Shown: positions 46,325-58,091, counted from the first letter of the stretch. The stretch: DNA of 64,000 nucleotides from Plantago ovata (GCA_028274465.1 CM051458.1:39470744-39534743), one strand, 5' to 3'. The notes: generated by a model not told the origin, from the sequence alone. Numbers and translations are program-made.

Positions 46325-47407
46325 TGATAGTGTATCTGTCCTAGAGACAGTCCTTACTAAGGGCATGGTGCCCTTATAGAGGGCATATATGTACTATTAC
46401 ACAGGTCAACATAATATAATATATGTTTGTTGCATTTTACTATTGAGTATCGCTTTCATATTTATATTACACCAGGCTGCAGCATGTCATATCTTTATTA
46501 CTGTCTGTATTGATATTAAACATGTCCCCTCGGATAGATGACCGATCACACAGTTAGTGGGAGCTATGTGAGTTATCATCTATCCCAAACACTCCCTAGT
46601 CGAGGTTCATCTCGGATGTGGGGGTCTGAATGAACCAGACAAGACTAGTATGCGTGGAGGTTATACTTGTTGGAGCAAGTGTGAGCCGATCCCACGGCCA
46701 CGGAACGGATTGTTGGACAATCGAGAAACGTTCCCATAACAGCGCATAGTTGTTCGAAGAAGGATTATCGAACAATGGAAGTACCCACCGGACACTCCCA
46801 TCGATGTATACTCTACACCGAAGTGTCTATGGGAACCGGTAAGTTGTCGAAGTGATGCCAGTCGTCCTTTGTACTTACAGGACTTCATCATCACATTTGT
46901 TGCCCCATATCCTTGGTGGACCCGTCGATGTCAGCTCTGAATAATCAGCTGACCTAAGACACGATCCAGGATTATGGCTAAATACAAATGGGGGTGATAA
47001 GTGATTCTGTGAAGGATTCATCTCTCAAGTGTAGCACAGGAGAGCACTGCTCATAGTCTGCATAGTTGTGTTGGTAAAGTCACTGGCCAGTGCAAATGAT
47101 ATATTATGATGGTCATAAGTATATCTTAACCAAGCAACTCCCTGAGACGCCCGTGGATGTATTATTGGGATAGACACTTCATCGATCCTACGACGAAGGA
47201 GCATTGTAGATATCTTCGACTTCGACGAAGGAGAAGATACACCGGATTATTACGAAGACTTGGGAGCTGCTTTGAAAGTAAGGTTAGTCTTCTAATTGAC
47301 GTGTTTATATATATACGGCATATGCATAATCAATTAACCTGTATGTTAACAAAATTTTTAAATTCCGCTGCGTACCCTAGGGGTTACTCTGACCGTATTT
47401 TCTTACA
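46325..47407 (+). repeat. ANG-2 5' LTR with about 1 kb deleted (1083 bp)
   Basis: The LTR runs normally to ATCGATCCTA (about 47190), then jumps to GGAGCATTGTAG, the equivalent of 55080. About 1 kb including the hairpin train, CG tract and TATA palindrome is missing. A filler CGACGAAGGA at the junction copies a sequence found again about 30 bp downstream, as in error-prone end joining. Confidence 0.9.
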
Positions 47408-48978
47408 GTGGTATCAGAGTGAGGTTAACTGATTACGTATATACGTATATATATTGTATAATTTTGTAGATATGTGGATGCAATTGATTCTATGACAAAA
47501 TTCGATTTTCAAAAGTTTTGTTTTTTATATAAATTTAGAATTTATATTTTTCAAAAAAAAAAAAAAACAAATTAATATATATTTTTTTCCGACCGGGCCG
47601 CCTGCGCGACGCAGGCGGCGGCCGGCGCCTGCGGCACCGCAGGCGCCGTGCGCGCGGACGCAGGTGCCCGGCGCCTGCACCCGAGGCGCCGGTCGCCCGG
47701 GACCGCGGCGCCGGTACCCGCGTGCCGTGGGCACCGGGGGGTCCCGTCCCACGTTTTCAAAAAAAAAAATATATATATATATTTTCGGGTTGGACCCAAA
47801 ATCGAATTTTTGAAAGTTTTGAGGATTGAGTTTTATATTTGAAATATAAATATGATTTAATTGTAATTGTTTTAAACTAGACGGGTTAAATTTAATTAGT
47901 ATAAAGTTGAAGGGCTTATTTGTAATTTATCAATTTATTGTTTATTGCAAATTAGTCCTTCTACTTTTGAATTTTAGATTTAACACCTTCAAGGTTTTTA
48001 AAATTACAATTAAGTCCTTCGGGTTTTCGAAAATTGCTACTTGGTCATTAGAATTTTCGATTATTCAATCTAGTCAAAATTTTCAATTATTTCATAGAGA
48101 TTATAAGTATGGGATTATAATTTTCATAATGAAATTATGAAGTCATTTGTCATCCACATAGGCTACTACTTGTTTCATATGCTCTATATGCTATTGTTTG
48201 ACAATGCATGTTTAAATACCATGTTTTTACATTCCGTTCGACCGCTATGCATGCGAGGGTAGGCGGCGCCCTCTTATATGTCAGACCGCATATTTATGTA
48301 TGGGTAGGCGGCACCCATTATGTGCTTGACCGCGTTTAGAACTAGAATGGATAGGCGGCATCCATTACGTGTAGACCGTTCATGCATGATGGGTAGGCGA
48401 CGCCCTTATTTGTTTGTAGATGACTGATAACAACCCTCAAGCTACAAGCCCCAACCAATATAAGTACAGAAGTATATATATGTATGTATTTCTGAGATGC
48501 TTTCCATAGGATGCTTTAATTCTGCACTTTCATTGCGTTTTCTTGTATTGGCGACCTCGTCTTACAGACTCGCAGTAATAGTCGGATTAAAGTAAGCCTA
48601 TGGTTATGACTTACTGCATATTGTATCTAGCGACCTCGATAGGTACAATATGTAGGGCATCGTGTTAAATTTGATTTAACAACCAAGAGTTGCGTGACGC
48701 AATTGGATAGTCTTACTAGTCCTACCGGTCATATTATGTTATGCGACCAGCCTTCGTTGGAGTATGGCATAGTATGGATTTGGATCTTGGCCACTACGGT
48801 AACTTGTTGGACAATTACCCGTATGTTTGTTGTGGGGCCAAGCATATGTGAAAATAGTGGGAGCTAAACAGCTAAAGGACCTTGTTGTTTAGTTATGTTG
48901 ACTGTGTATTTAGAAATAATATTTCAATAGTTGATTTATTATTTTCGTTCTATATTATTTCTCCTTAGGATATTAGAT
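47408..48978 (+). other. ANG-2 PBS and 5' leader
   Basis: The PBS reads TGGTATCAGAGT (47409-47420), with the usual final C changed to T. Then come a GC-rich palindromic block (about 47593-47750), an AT-rich middle and four repeats of about 45 bp with GGTAGGCGGC cores (about 48255-48410). No supported gene is present; GC-rich frames in the block are low-complexity translations. Confidence 0.75.
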
Positions 48979-51770
48979 ATGGCGAGTATCTCGCTCCGTG
49001 CTGTCTTGGAGAAGCAAATTTTAACAGGGCCAAACTTCCTAGATTGGATCAGGAATATACGTTTGGTGCTGAGGTACGAAAAGATTGAGTACGTCTTGGA
49101 CGAGGTCATTCCCGTGTGCCCCGAAAATCAGACTGCCGATCAGGTTGCTGCTTGGAATCAAGCCAACAAGGCAAGGTCTGATAAGCATCTGAGGATGCTA
49201 AATCCGCGCAGTGTATTATGCCGGCGGCAATGAGCAATGAGCTGCAGAGGCAACATGAAAGCATGTTGCCGTATGAGATGTTGAAGCATCTTGAGTCGCT
49301 CTTTAAGACGACAGCTAGAAGTGTTGAATTTGATTTGACCAAAGACATACACAGATGCAAGCTCAGTGAAGGAGGGAACATGTCTGAGCATGTTCTCAAA
49401 ATGATTGGTCTCTTTGAAAAGCTTGCCGATGCCGGCGTTAAGCTAGAGAACAAGATCATGGTGATCTTTGTCCTTCAATCATTGCCGAGTTCGTATTCGC
49501 AGTTCATCATTAATTACACGATGAATGCGGAGGACGTAACACTGCCTGAACTTCATAATCTGCTGAAGACATATGATCAAACTCTTCCTAAGAAGGAAAA
49601 GTCGATCATGCTTGTTGGGCAACCGTCTAACTCAAATCCGAAAAGCAAAGGTGCTAAGGGTAAGGGAAAGTCGGGAGCCAAGGCTAACACTTGGAGTGAT
49701 AAGCCTAAGCGTCCGAACCAGAAAAGGAAGTTCAAGAGAAGCGGAACGGTGCGCACAGATGAATGTCTTTTCTGTAAGCAGAAAGGACATTGGAAGAAAG
49801 ATTTCCCAAAGCTTAGGGCAGATCAAGCTAAGAAGTCATCAGCTTCTGGCTCAGGTATGTTTGTTATTGAAATGAACATGACTACTTTTGACTCCAATGG
49901 TTGGGTATTAGATACAGCCTGTGGCTCACACATTTGTAATAATGTGCAGGATCTAATTGATCACAGGCTAGTCAAGCGAGGTGAAATCGACTTGCATGTT
50001 GGGAACGGCAATCCAGTTGAAGCCAAACGCGTTGGACGCAGCAAGATAGATTTACCTTCGGGACAATGTTTAGAACTTGATAATGTTTATTTTGTTCCAT
50101 CCATGGTCAGAAATATTATTTCTATTCCATTGTTAGACAATATGGGTTTTTCCTTTCGATTTGTGAATAATACTTGTTATTTTTCATTAAATGATCAGTA
50201 TTATGGAAAGGCTCGCTTGGTGAATGGTTTATATATTTTGCAAGGTAGTCTACCTTTATTTCAAATACATAACAAACAACCGTCTTCAAGTAAGAAGAAT
50301 AATCCATCTTATCTATGGCATTGTCGGCTAGGCCATATCAATGAAACACGGATTCAAAGACTAAGGAAGTTGGACTACTTAGAACCATTTGATTTTGAAT
50401 CATATGGTACATGCGAATCTTGTGTTAAGGGTAAGATGACGAACAAGCCTTTTGTTGGAGAAGGTGTTCGTGCCACTCGCTGCTTAGAGCTCATACATAC
50501 CGATGTATGTGGACCATTTAAAGTCCATGCCCGTGGGGGTTATCCTTACTTCGTTACCTTTACTGACGATTTCTCAAGGTATGGATATATTTATCTTATG
50601 AAGAATAAATTCGAGACCTTTGGGAAATTCAAGGAGTTTAGGAATGAGGTCGAGAATGAATTGAACTTAAGGATAGTCACTCTTCGATCAGATCGAGGAG
50701 GTGAATACCTTAGTGAAGAATTTATCGATTACTTGAAGGAAAATGGAATTCAATCGCAGTGGACACCTCCTGGAACACCACAGTTAAACGGTGTGTCTGA
50801 GAGGAGGAATCGAACCCTGTTAGACATGGTAAGATCAATGATTGGATTCTCGACTCTTCCAAAGTATCTGTGGGGATATGCACTACAAACTGCAATCTAC
50901 ATTCTGAACCATGTACCATCTAAATCAGTGGAGAAAACTCCTTATGAGTTATGGAAGGGAAAGAAGCCTTCTCTAGGCTATCTTAGACCTTGGGGCTGTC
51001 CTGCGATAGTCAAGCTGATGCTCACTGATAAGTTAGATGCCAAGGGTGTCAAAGTATATTTCATAGGCTATCCTCGTTAGACGAGAGGCTATGAATTCTA
51101 TCATGCTGAAGATCACAAGGTGATCGTGTCTAGAAACGTGAAGTTTTTAGAAGCTGAATACCGCGAAGAAGAGAGGTTAGATGATATGATAGAACTTGAA
51201 GAAATTCAAGACTTTGACACGCGCGAACATAAGGTCTCTAAATCTTCTAATTTGGACTCAAGTTCAGTGGGAGCTTTCGAAGCAGACAAGGGTGATGATA
51301 TGACAATTGCTAGGCATGTCATAGTCAGTGGGAGTCCTGTGATTAGATCAACAGTTGAAACCACACCAATAGAACCCGTTGTCAACCAACCTGTGCAACA
51401 AGTTGCACAAGAGCAGCCTCCGACAAGGGAACAGGGTCGCGCCCAATGACCAGCTGCATCAGTACCCATTGATAATGTTCGTGTTACACGAAGCCAGAAA
51501 AGAAAAGCACCAGAACAAGTCGAGATCCGTAGGTCGAAGAGGATCCTAAGAGGACCTCAGAAGCAAAGCCTTATGATAGAAGACATCAGTGAACTTGATG
51601 TCGGTTTATCAGATCGGGAAGATCCCGAGACCTACAAAGAGGCAATAATTGATATTGACTCAGACAAATGGCAAGAGGCCATGGAATTAGAAATGGATTC
51701 AATGTACCAGAACCAAGTTTGGAACTTTGTAGACTTGCCCCAAGGGGTTAGACCGCTTGGGTGCAAAGGG
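48979..51770 (+). pseudogene. gag-pol: ANG-2 gag, protease, integrase
   Basis: ATG at 48979 (MASISLRAVLEKQ). A 1-nt deletion near 49188 shifts the frame; from 49218 the frame is open to 51080. Gag carries a knuckle [14 protein letters not shown] whose last Cys is Phe (Cys in ANG-1). The protease has [10 protein letters not shown]. Integrase has LWHCRLGH and CESCVKGK (HHCC finger), [15 protein letters not shown] and [12 protein letters not shown] with the D,D,E triad. The frame ends with TAG at 51078-51080 after YFIGYPR, at the same position as in ANG-1. The linker to RT has a further stop (51447-51449) and a 1-nt deletion near 51765. Confidence 0.88.
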
Positions 51771-53194
51771 TCTTTAAACGAAAGACAGATGCCGATGGCA
51801 AGGTACAAACGCACAAAGCTAGGCTTGTGGCGAAAGGCTACACGCAAAGGTATGGCATCGATTACGATGAAACCTTTTCACCAGTAGCGAAATTGAAGTC
51901 CATTCAAATTCTACTTGCGATAGCTGCCTACTATGATTATGAAATCTGGCAGATGGATGTAAAGACAGCCTTCCTCCATGGCAACCTTGAGAAAGAAGTC
52001 TATATGGTACAGCCGGAAGGTTTTATTAGTAAAACCAGGCCAAATGTTCTATGCAAATTACAAAGATCCATCTATGGGCTAAAGCAAGCGTCAAGGAGCT
52101 GGAATATCCGCTTTGATGAAGCTGTCAAATCGTTTGACTTCATCAGAAGCAAGGAAGATCCCTGTGTCTACGCGAGACACAGCGACAAAGGAGTTGTTTT
52201 CATGATCATTTATGTAGATGACATTTTGATCATGGGAAACAATGTCTCTATGCTAGAAGAGACTAAAGTTTGGTTATCAAGTACCTTCTCGATGAAGGAC
52301 TTGGGTGAAGCGAACTACATCCTAGGGATCAAGATCTTTAGAGATAGATCAAAGAGGATGTTGGGAATGACACAGTCCACCTACATCGACAAAATACTGA
52401 AGCGTTATAAGGACGACTCAAAGAGAGGCTTTCTCCCAGCTAGGCATGGAATTGTCTTATCAGTTAAGGATGGTCCTAAAACTGATGAAGAAAGAAATGC
52501 AATGAGTCGTGTGCCCTATGCTTCGGCAGTAGGGTCTATAATGTATGCATTGAATTGCACAAGGCCCGATGTGGCATATGCGCTTAGTGTCACTTGTCGA
52601 CACAAACAGAATCCAAGAGTACCTCACTGGAATGCTGTGAAGAACATTCTTAAGTACCTTAGACGGACTAAAGAGATGTTCTTGGTGTTTGGTGGAGAAC
52701 CAGAATTAAAGATGTCTGGGTATGTCGACGGTGGATTTGAATCAGATCCTGATGACTTTAAGTCACAGACAGGATACGTATTCAAATTGAACGGAGGAGC
52801 TGTCTGTTGGAAGAGCTCTAAGCAAGCCACGGTTGCTGACTCATCCACAGAGGCCGAGTACATTGCTGCATCAGAAGCATCGAAAGAAGTTGTCTGGATT
52901 TCAGAGTTCTTGAAGGAATTGAGGGTTATTCCTGCTCCAAGTCCAATAACGATTTATTGTGACAATACGGGCGCCGTCGCTCAAGCTAGGGATCCTAGAT
53001 CTACAAACAAGAACAAACATGTACTTAGAAAATATCACGTTATACGTGAAATTATAGATAGAGGAGAAGTTAGTATAGAACGTGTCTCTACTACGGACAA
53101 CGTGGCAGATCCTTTCACCAAGGTCTTATCAGTGGAAGTCCACTTAAGACATTATGCTAATCTGGGCATTAGGCATAAAGGTGACTGGCTCTAG
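51761..53194 (+). CDS. pol: ANG-2 reverse transcriptase and RNase H (open part of pol)
   Basis: A 477-codon open frame covering the Copia RT and RNase H. RT motifs: TDADGKVQTHKARLVAKGYT, MDVKTAFLHGNLEKEVYMV, YGLKQASRSWN and the catalytic FMIIYVDDILIMGN. RNase H has GYVDGGFESD (usually DA in place of DG), TEAEYIAASEA, YCDNTGAVAQ and the KHVLRKYHVI tail, ending KGDWL. The first Met here is only the start of the open part; the natural protein would be a fusion with gag-integrase upstream, from which it is now separated by a stop and frameshifts. The PPT and LTR follow within 15 nt. Confidence 0.85.
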   Translation: MQRVFKRKTDADGKVQTHKARLVAKGYTQRYGIDYDETFSPVAKLKSIQILLAIAAYYDYEIWQMDVKTAFLHGNLEKEVYMVQPEGFISKTRPNVLCKLQRSIYGLKQASRSWNIRFDEAVKSFDFIRSKEDPCVYARHSDKGVVFMIIYVDDILIMGNNVSMLEETKVWLSSTFSMKDLGEANYILGIKIFRDRSKRMLGMTQSTYIDKILKRYKDDSKRGFLPARHGIVLSVKDGPKTDEERNAMSRVPYASAVGSIMYALNCTRPDVAYALSVTCRHKQNPRVPHWNAVKNILKYLRRTKEMFLVFGGEPELKMSGYVDGGFESDPDDFKSQTGYVFKLNGGAVCWKSSKQATVADSSTEAEYIAASEASKEVVWISEFLKELRVIPAPSPITIYCDNTGAVAQARDPRSTNKNKHVLRKYHVIREIIDRGEVSIERVSTTDNVADPFTKVLSVEVHLRHYANLGIRHKGDWL

Positions 53195-53195
53195 T

Positions 53196-53208
53196 CAAAG
53201 TGGGAGAT
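53196..53208 (+). other. ANG-2 polypurine tract
   Basis: CAAAGTGGGAGAT directly before the 3' LTR start TGATAGTG at 53209; the same as in ANG-1 apart from its first bases. Confidence 0.85.
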
Positions 53209-55291
53209 TGATAGTGTATATGTCCTAGAAACAGTCCTTACTAAGGGCATGGTGCCCTTATAGAGGGCATATATGTACTATTACACAGGTCAACGTAATA
53301 TAATATATGTTTGTTGCATTTTACTATTGAGTATCGCTTTCATATCTATATTACACCAGGCTGCAGCATGTCATATCTTTATTACTGTCTGTATTGATAT
53401 TAAACATGTCCCCTCGGATAGATGACCGATCACACAGTTAGTGGAAGCTATGTGAGTTATCATCTATCCCAAACTCTCCCTAGTCGAGGTTCATCTCGGA
53501 TATGGGGGTCTGAATGAAGCAGACAAGACTAGTATGCGTGGAGGTTATACTTGTTGGAGCAAGTGTGAGCCGATCCCACGGCCACGGAACGGATTGTTGG
53601 ACAATCGAGAAACGTTCCCATAAATGCGCATAGTTGTTCGAAGAGGCTTTATCCAACAATGGAAGTACCCACCGGACACTCCCATCGATGTATACTCTAC
53701 ACCGACGTGTCTATGGGAACCGGTGAGTTGTCGAAGTGATGCCATTCGTCCTTTGTACTTACAGGACTTTATCATCACATTTGTTGCCCAATATCCTTGG
53801 TGGACCCGTCGATGTCAGCTCTGAATAAGAAGCTGACCTAAGACACGATCCGGGATTATGGTTAAATACAAATGGGGGTGATAAGTGATTCTGTGAAGGA
53901 TTCATATCTCAAGTGTAGCACAGGAGAGCACTGCTCATAGTCTGCATAGTTGTGTTGGTAAAGTCACTGGCCAGTGCAAATGATATATTATGATGGTCAT
54001 AAGTATATCTTAACCAAGCAACTCCCTGAGACGCCCGTGGATGTATTATTGGGATAGACACTTCATCGATCCTAGATACATTCGAGCAAGTCAGATTAAG
54101 GGACGTTACTATCGCCGCGTTGAGCGCAACAGGCTTCGCAACAAAAGGGTTAGCTTTGAGAAACCTCTCAAACGTCCTCACGTATTAATATTGCAAATGG
54201 AACTGTCTAGGAATTCCATGTTGCCTAGTCTAGGACTTGCTTAATACGGTGAGGTCCTATGGGTCACATTATGTGGTGATTCAGTCTATCAGAATATCCC
54301 TGAAGATGAAATCGCAATTAATTTGGAATTAATTGTGATTGATGGATTATAATTGATTTGGAATTAATTATAATATTTGGTGGCTCAATTAATGATTTGG
54401 AATTATTAATTGAATTGGCTAATTAATTGTATTTTATGAAAATACAATTAAAGATTATATTTTGGAAATATAATGGAGGTTTGATTAGAAAGGATATGTT
54501 AATTTAGAATTAACATATGCACTTGGCAAAATCTACTTGGAGTTTGAATTGCCTTAGAAATAATTTTGGGATCCACCTCCCGTAGGACAAGGCGCGCGCG
54601 CGCGCATGATGGAGTAGGGGAAGGAGTTCGACTCCTTCCTCTATTAGAAGTCCAAGGGATAAGTTAGATTTTCCTGATTGAGTTTTAATTTGATTGGGAA
54701 TGAATCTAGACTTGATATTGGTTTCCTTGTGCGATAAGAATTAGATTCTTATTCCTTTACGAAGTCTAATTGCTTATGTTTTAGGCTTCTATAGACTACT
54801 ATATATAGTGGACTATTAGACAGTTTCAAACATAGTTTTGAACACAGTTTCAGACATAGACTTTCACAGTTATTCTACCCAGTTTTCTTAGAGAAAATAA
54901 AAAGCTCTCCCCTCCTCTTAGCCACCCACGCGCGCGCCACCTTACCGGAGGAATTGCCGCCCCGTCTTCTTGGTCACATAAAGAATATCCTAGCATTCTT
55001 CCGATAGGCTGTTTATCTGTGGATACCAAGGTTGAGGTTCTAGGAGCTGGAAACTAACTCTTATTGTCTTGCAGATATAAGGAGCATTGTAGATATCTTC
55101 GACTTCGACGAAGGAGAAGATACACCGGATTATTACGAACACTTGGAAGCTTCTTTGGAAGTAATGTTAGTCTTCTAATTGATGTGTTTATATATATACG
55201 AAATATGCATAATCAATTAGCCTGTATGTTAAGAAAATTTTTGAAATTCCGCTGCATACCCTAGGGGTAACTCTGACCGTATTTTCTTACA
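53209..55291 (+). repeat. ANG-2 3' LTR (2083 bp)
   Basis: Full-length LTR with hairpin train (about 54300-54522), CG tract (about 54592-54605), TATATATA (54800-54807) and TTTTCTTACA end. The GTGGGTCCC inverted repeat of other copies is reduced here to a single GGGATCCACC-like arm. Its end at 55291 is followed by the AAGAA duplication. Confidence 0.92.
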
Positions 55292-55296
55292 AAGAA

Positions 55297-56601
55297 GCCC
55301 CTATGTATAGGGGGAATGGGGATCAATTCGAGTGATTTACCAACGAATTGAAGCAGGTCCTCAAGAGCGCCACTGGAACAACTGTTTCGAACGAAGTATG
55401 CCGAATATGCAAGAACTATGGGCATGGGGCTCATATGTGTAGATCGGAGCTTGCGTATGATGATGGCAACTGGGGTCGAGGAGGCGAAGAGGAAGCCTTT
55501 GCTACGGAGTTTGGTACTCAAGAAGTTAGCTACGGACAAGACGGTAGGAATCCTCGAGGTGGATTTTGGAGAAGAGGATTCCGAAACAATCAAGGATATG
55601 CACTGGCTAACCACACTTATGGCCCTAACCAAGACCGTAGTAGGCTAAACTATGGTAATGATCACTGTGAAAACCCCGCTCCAAAAGAGCCACCGAAGTC
55701 GAAGTCGGCTCAACTGATGGAGAACTTGCAAAAGATGGTTGATCACACCTTAAGTTTTCTCAAACGTTATGAAGAAGATTCTGAGAAGACTAGGGCAAGG
55801 CTTGATAGGTTGGAAGAGAGCACTAGGCTTGCCCATCAAAAGATGCAAGAGTTGATCGACCGAGGAGCAAGTAGGGAACAAGGCAAACTGCCTAGCAACA
55901 CTGAGAAGTCGAATTCCATTACATTGGCTGGCGATCTACCTGACGAAATAACCATCAAGAAGGTTGCTAAGTGGGAGTGTTGCAAGAAGGAAGAACTTCT
56001 ACAGGCTAAGGAGGAAGAGAAGGACCTAGGTTCTCACGGAAGTGATGAGGAGCAAGAGGATCCCGAGCCACTCCCTAAAAGTTTCGATGTTAAGGTCGGT
56101 ATTGGTGAGCTTGAAGATGTTCGTGCCACACTAGACACTGGATCCTACTCAAACACACTCCCTTTGAATGTGTTTGAAAAGAGTAGCCTTGGAAAACTAT
56201 CTGAGCATAGGGCTATTGTGCAACTGGCGGATGGATCCTTTATGAGACCCGAAGGCGTTGTGAAAAATGTGTTGGTCAAGATTGGTGAAGCTTCTGTATA
56301 CACCAATTTTGTAGTTATGCCGGCGTATGCACCTGGAACAGGGGATGTCATTCTCTTGGGGCGAACGTTCTTGACTAAGCTACACTCCGTGATGGACATC
56401 TACCAAAGAACTTGCACTATTGAAGTGGATGGCAAGCAACACGTGTTGCAAGCCATATCTGATCCACCTGATCCGCCTGATAATTCTTACACTACTCTCT
56501 ACTGTGGTCTTGCAGCCTATGTTCTTTCTTATTCACAGGTTCGTGGCATGAAGAGGAGATCAATGAAGGGGAAGCCTAGTACCCGCAAAAAGAATAGTTA
56601 G
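55297..56601 (+). pseudogene. gag: ATH-3 gag C-terminal part and protease
   Basis: Continues the ATH-3 gag after ANG-2. A TGA at 55333-55335 replaces Cys (FEC in ATH-1); from 55348 the frame is open to the end. It has the CCHC knuckle CRICKNYGHGAHMC, the coiled-coil segment and a protease with TLDTGSYSN, VLVKIGEASVYTNF and ILLGRTFLTKL. The frame ends with a basic tail at 56599-56601. The Gln that is mutated to stop in ATH-1 is intact here. No RT follows, only noncoding DNA and ORF2. Confidence 0.87.
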
Positions 56602-57713
56602 GCGTAGACAGGAGTCGAGTCAAAGACTTTAAACAATGACGCTATCCGGGAGGCAACCCAGAATTTTTATCGCTTTCTTTACTGCTTTTTTGCATGCATT
56701 CATTCTTGAATAATTTGCTTCTCATATGTGAATTTGTTCATGTCTGTGTCGTATATGCTTATGTTTGAGTGATATTTTTCAAGTGGTTTTTTGAAAAAAT
56801 TGGTTTTGGGGATTAAAAACCGCGTTTCTGTCAAAAAGACCGTCTCCCCACATCGGGGAGTGGGGCGACTCGCCCCGGGTGGGGCGACTCGCCCCACACC
56901 AGGGGCGACTCGCCCCACGGTCTCTGGAGATAAAAAACGCGGATCTTCCCTTCTTTACCTCATTTCTTCATCACCTAACCAATCTTTCTCCCCAAGAACC
57001 CGAAAATTGCGAAAATACATTCAAAACTTCATAACTTCTTCATTTCTTCACCAAATTTAGTGTTCTTTAGCTTCAAGCGAAGCCTATTACATGATCTATC
57101 TACTCATCCGAACAGATTTCTCCCTAGTGCATTAGATTTTCAGATCTGAGGAATCTTCTTATGAACCCTAATTTTCGAATTTGGGGGTTTTCTAATTTGA
57201 GCTTCATTTATGCTTATTTGATGCATGGGTAGGTTGTTTGTGTGATTAGAAGCGTTATTTACTATCAATTGCATGCTCAATTATGCTTGGATTGTTGATT
57301 TGGGAATTTCGCTACTAGATGATATATCTTGTTATGCATTATGTCTTTATCTTTGATTTCTTGCATATGATTGTGTTTATTGGTGTGGTGATGGTGGATT
57401 TGTTGATAGAATGCTTAATTGTTGAGTATGAGGACTTATGATGCTAGAATTTTTCGCTACTATGGTATGAATTGAGCCTTGTTATCTAGGATATTGGTTG
57501 TCTAGCAAGAGAATAATGTGATGTATTGCTTGTAGTAGTATGTTGCATGATGAAGAAGCTAGGCTAGACATTATGGTTTGGGGAGCTCGATTGTTGATTT
57601 TATCACTTGTGTATTTCGTTCTTACATAAGCATATGCATGAGTCAGTTTTGTGTCATACGAGGTACTAACTGTTATTTGTAGGAACCATGCCAAGGGAAA
57701 GGAGCATTCCCGT
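56602..57713 (+). other. ATH-3 spacer: GC palindromes, CT-rich leader, predicted intron
   Basis: Three copies of the palindrome GGGGCGACTCGCCCC (56862-56876, 56881-56895, 56902-56916) are followed by a pyrimidine-rich leader-like stretch (about 56945-57060) and an AT-rich region that aligns with the predicted ATH-1 intron. The donor position here reads GAG|GAATCT, so GT has become GA at 57151-57152. The branch-like TACTAAC (57664-57670) and acceptor TTTGTAG (57676-57682) are kept. Nothing else gene-like is seen. Confidence 0.55.
57664..57682 (+). promoter_or_regulatory. Predicted branch point and 3' splice site before ORF2
   Basis: TACTAAC followed after 5 nt by TTTGTAG and then GAACC. The same arrangement is conserved in ATH-1 (branch 4138-4132, acceptor 4121-4120 on the minus strand). 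This is a strong plant-type 3' splice site by inspection; use is not shown. Confidence 0.5.
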
Positions 57714-58091
57714 ATGATTACTATGAAGTATTGGAGGGGGATCGATTACAACCATGTCAAGAAGAGTGACCTCACTAGATGTGCGTTCCAGCCAAGGGAT
57801 CTTGCAACAACGTCGCGGATTATCCAAGAGGAGGAGCTAGAGTACACCTGGAGTAAGGACTCCTATGCCTATTCATGCACCACCGAAGGGACAGAAATCA
57901 TTATTACGTCAGCAATCCATCACAAGAATTGCAAAGTTCGAGTGAACTGGAAGGCACCGGGACAATCTAGCCGCGACGGATTCGATCTCGAGTTCGCAGT
58001 TGCTAGAAGGTTCCGAAGAGCTAGCTTGGTTCCAAAACATAATGACATGGGTGCCCAGCCCCTCGTTGGGGTGCCCCTTGACTGCCTCTAA
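57714..58091 (+). CDS. ATH-3 ORF2: unknown 125-aa protein
   Basis: Homologue of the ATH-1 ORF2 and open from MITMKYWRGIDYN to PLDCL. Differences from ATH-1 are mostly single substitutions plus one extra residue (HHKNCKVRV versus HHKDKVRV), so the frame survived an indel. The upstream 9-codon frame (ATG at 57688) ends in TGA overlapping this ATG as ATGA. No known domain is recognised; there is an acidic EEELEYTW region, several Cys (RCAF, YSC, KNC, DCL), and no membrane segment. It lies where env-like genes occur in Athila elements but does not look like an envelope protein. If the frame is read without splicing it could begin at 57651. Confidence 0.55.
   Translation: MITMKYWRGIDYNHVKKSDLTRCAFQPRDLATTSRIIQEEELEYTWSKDSYAYSCTTEGTEIIITSAIHHKNCKVRVNWKAPGQSSRDGFDLEFAVARRFRRASLVPKHNDMGAQPLVGVPLDCL

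Larger units (their letters stand above)
46325..55291 (+). mobile_element. ANG-2: Angela/BARE-like Copia element inserted in ATH-3 gag
   Basis: LTRs 46325-47407 (with a 1-kb internal deletion) and 53209-55291, PBS, leader, gag-pol and PPT, with exact AAGAA duplications (46320-46324 and 55292-55296). It is the best-preserved Angela-like pol in the window: RT and RNase H form one open frame. Because the 5' LTR has lost its TATA region, this copy probably cannot be transcribed from its own promoter. Confidence 0.92.

Noticed and set aside
57714..58091. ORF2 as a retroviral-type envelope protein
   Set aside because: The position fits, but it is short and has no signal peptide, transmembrane helix or glycosylation-rich region.
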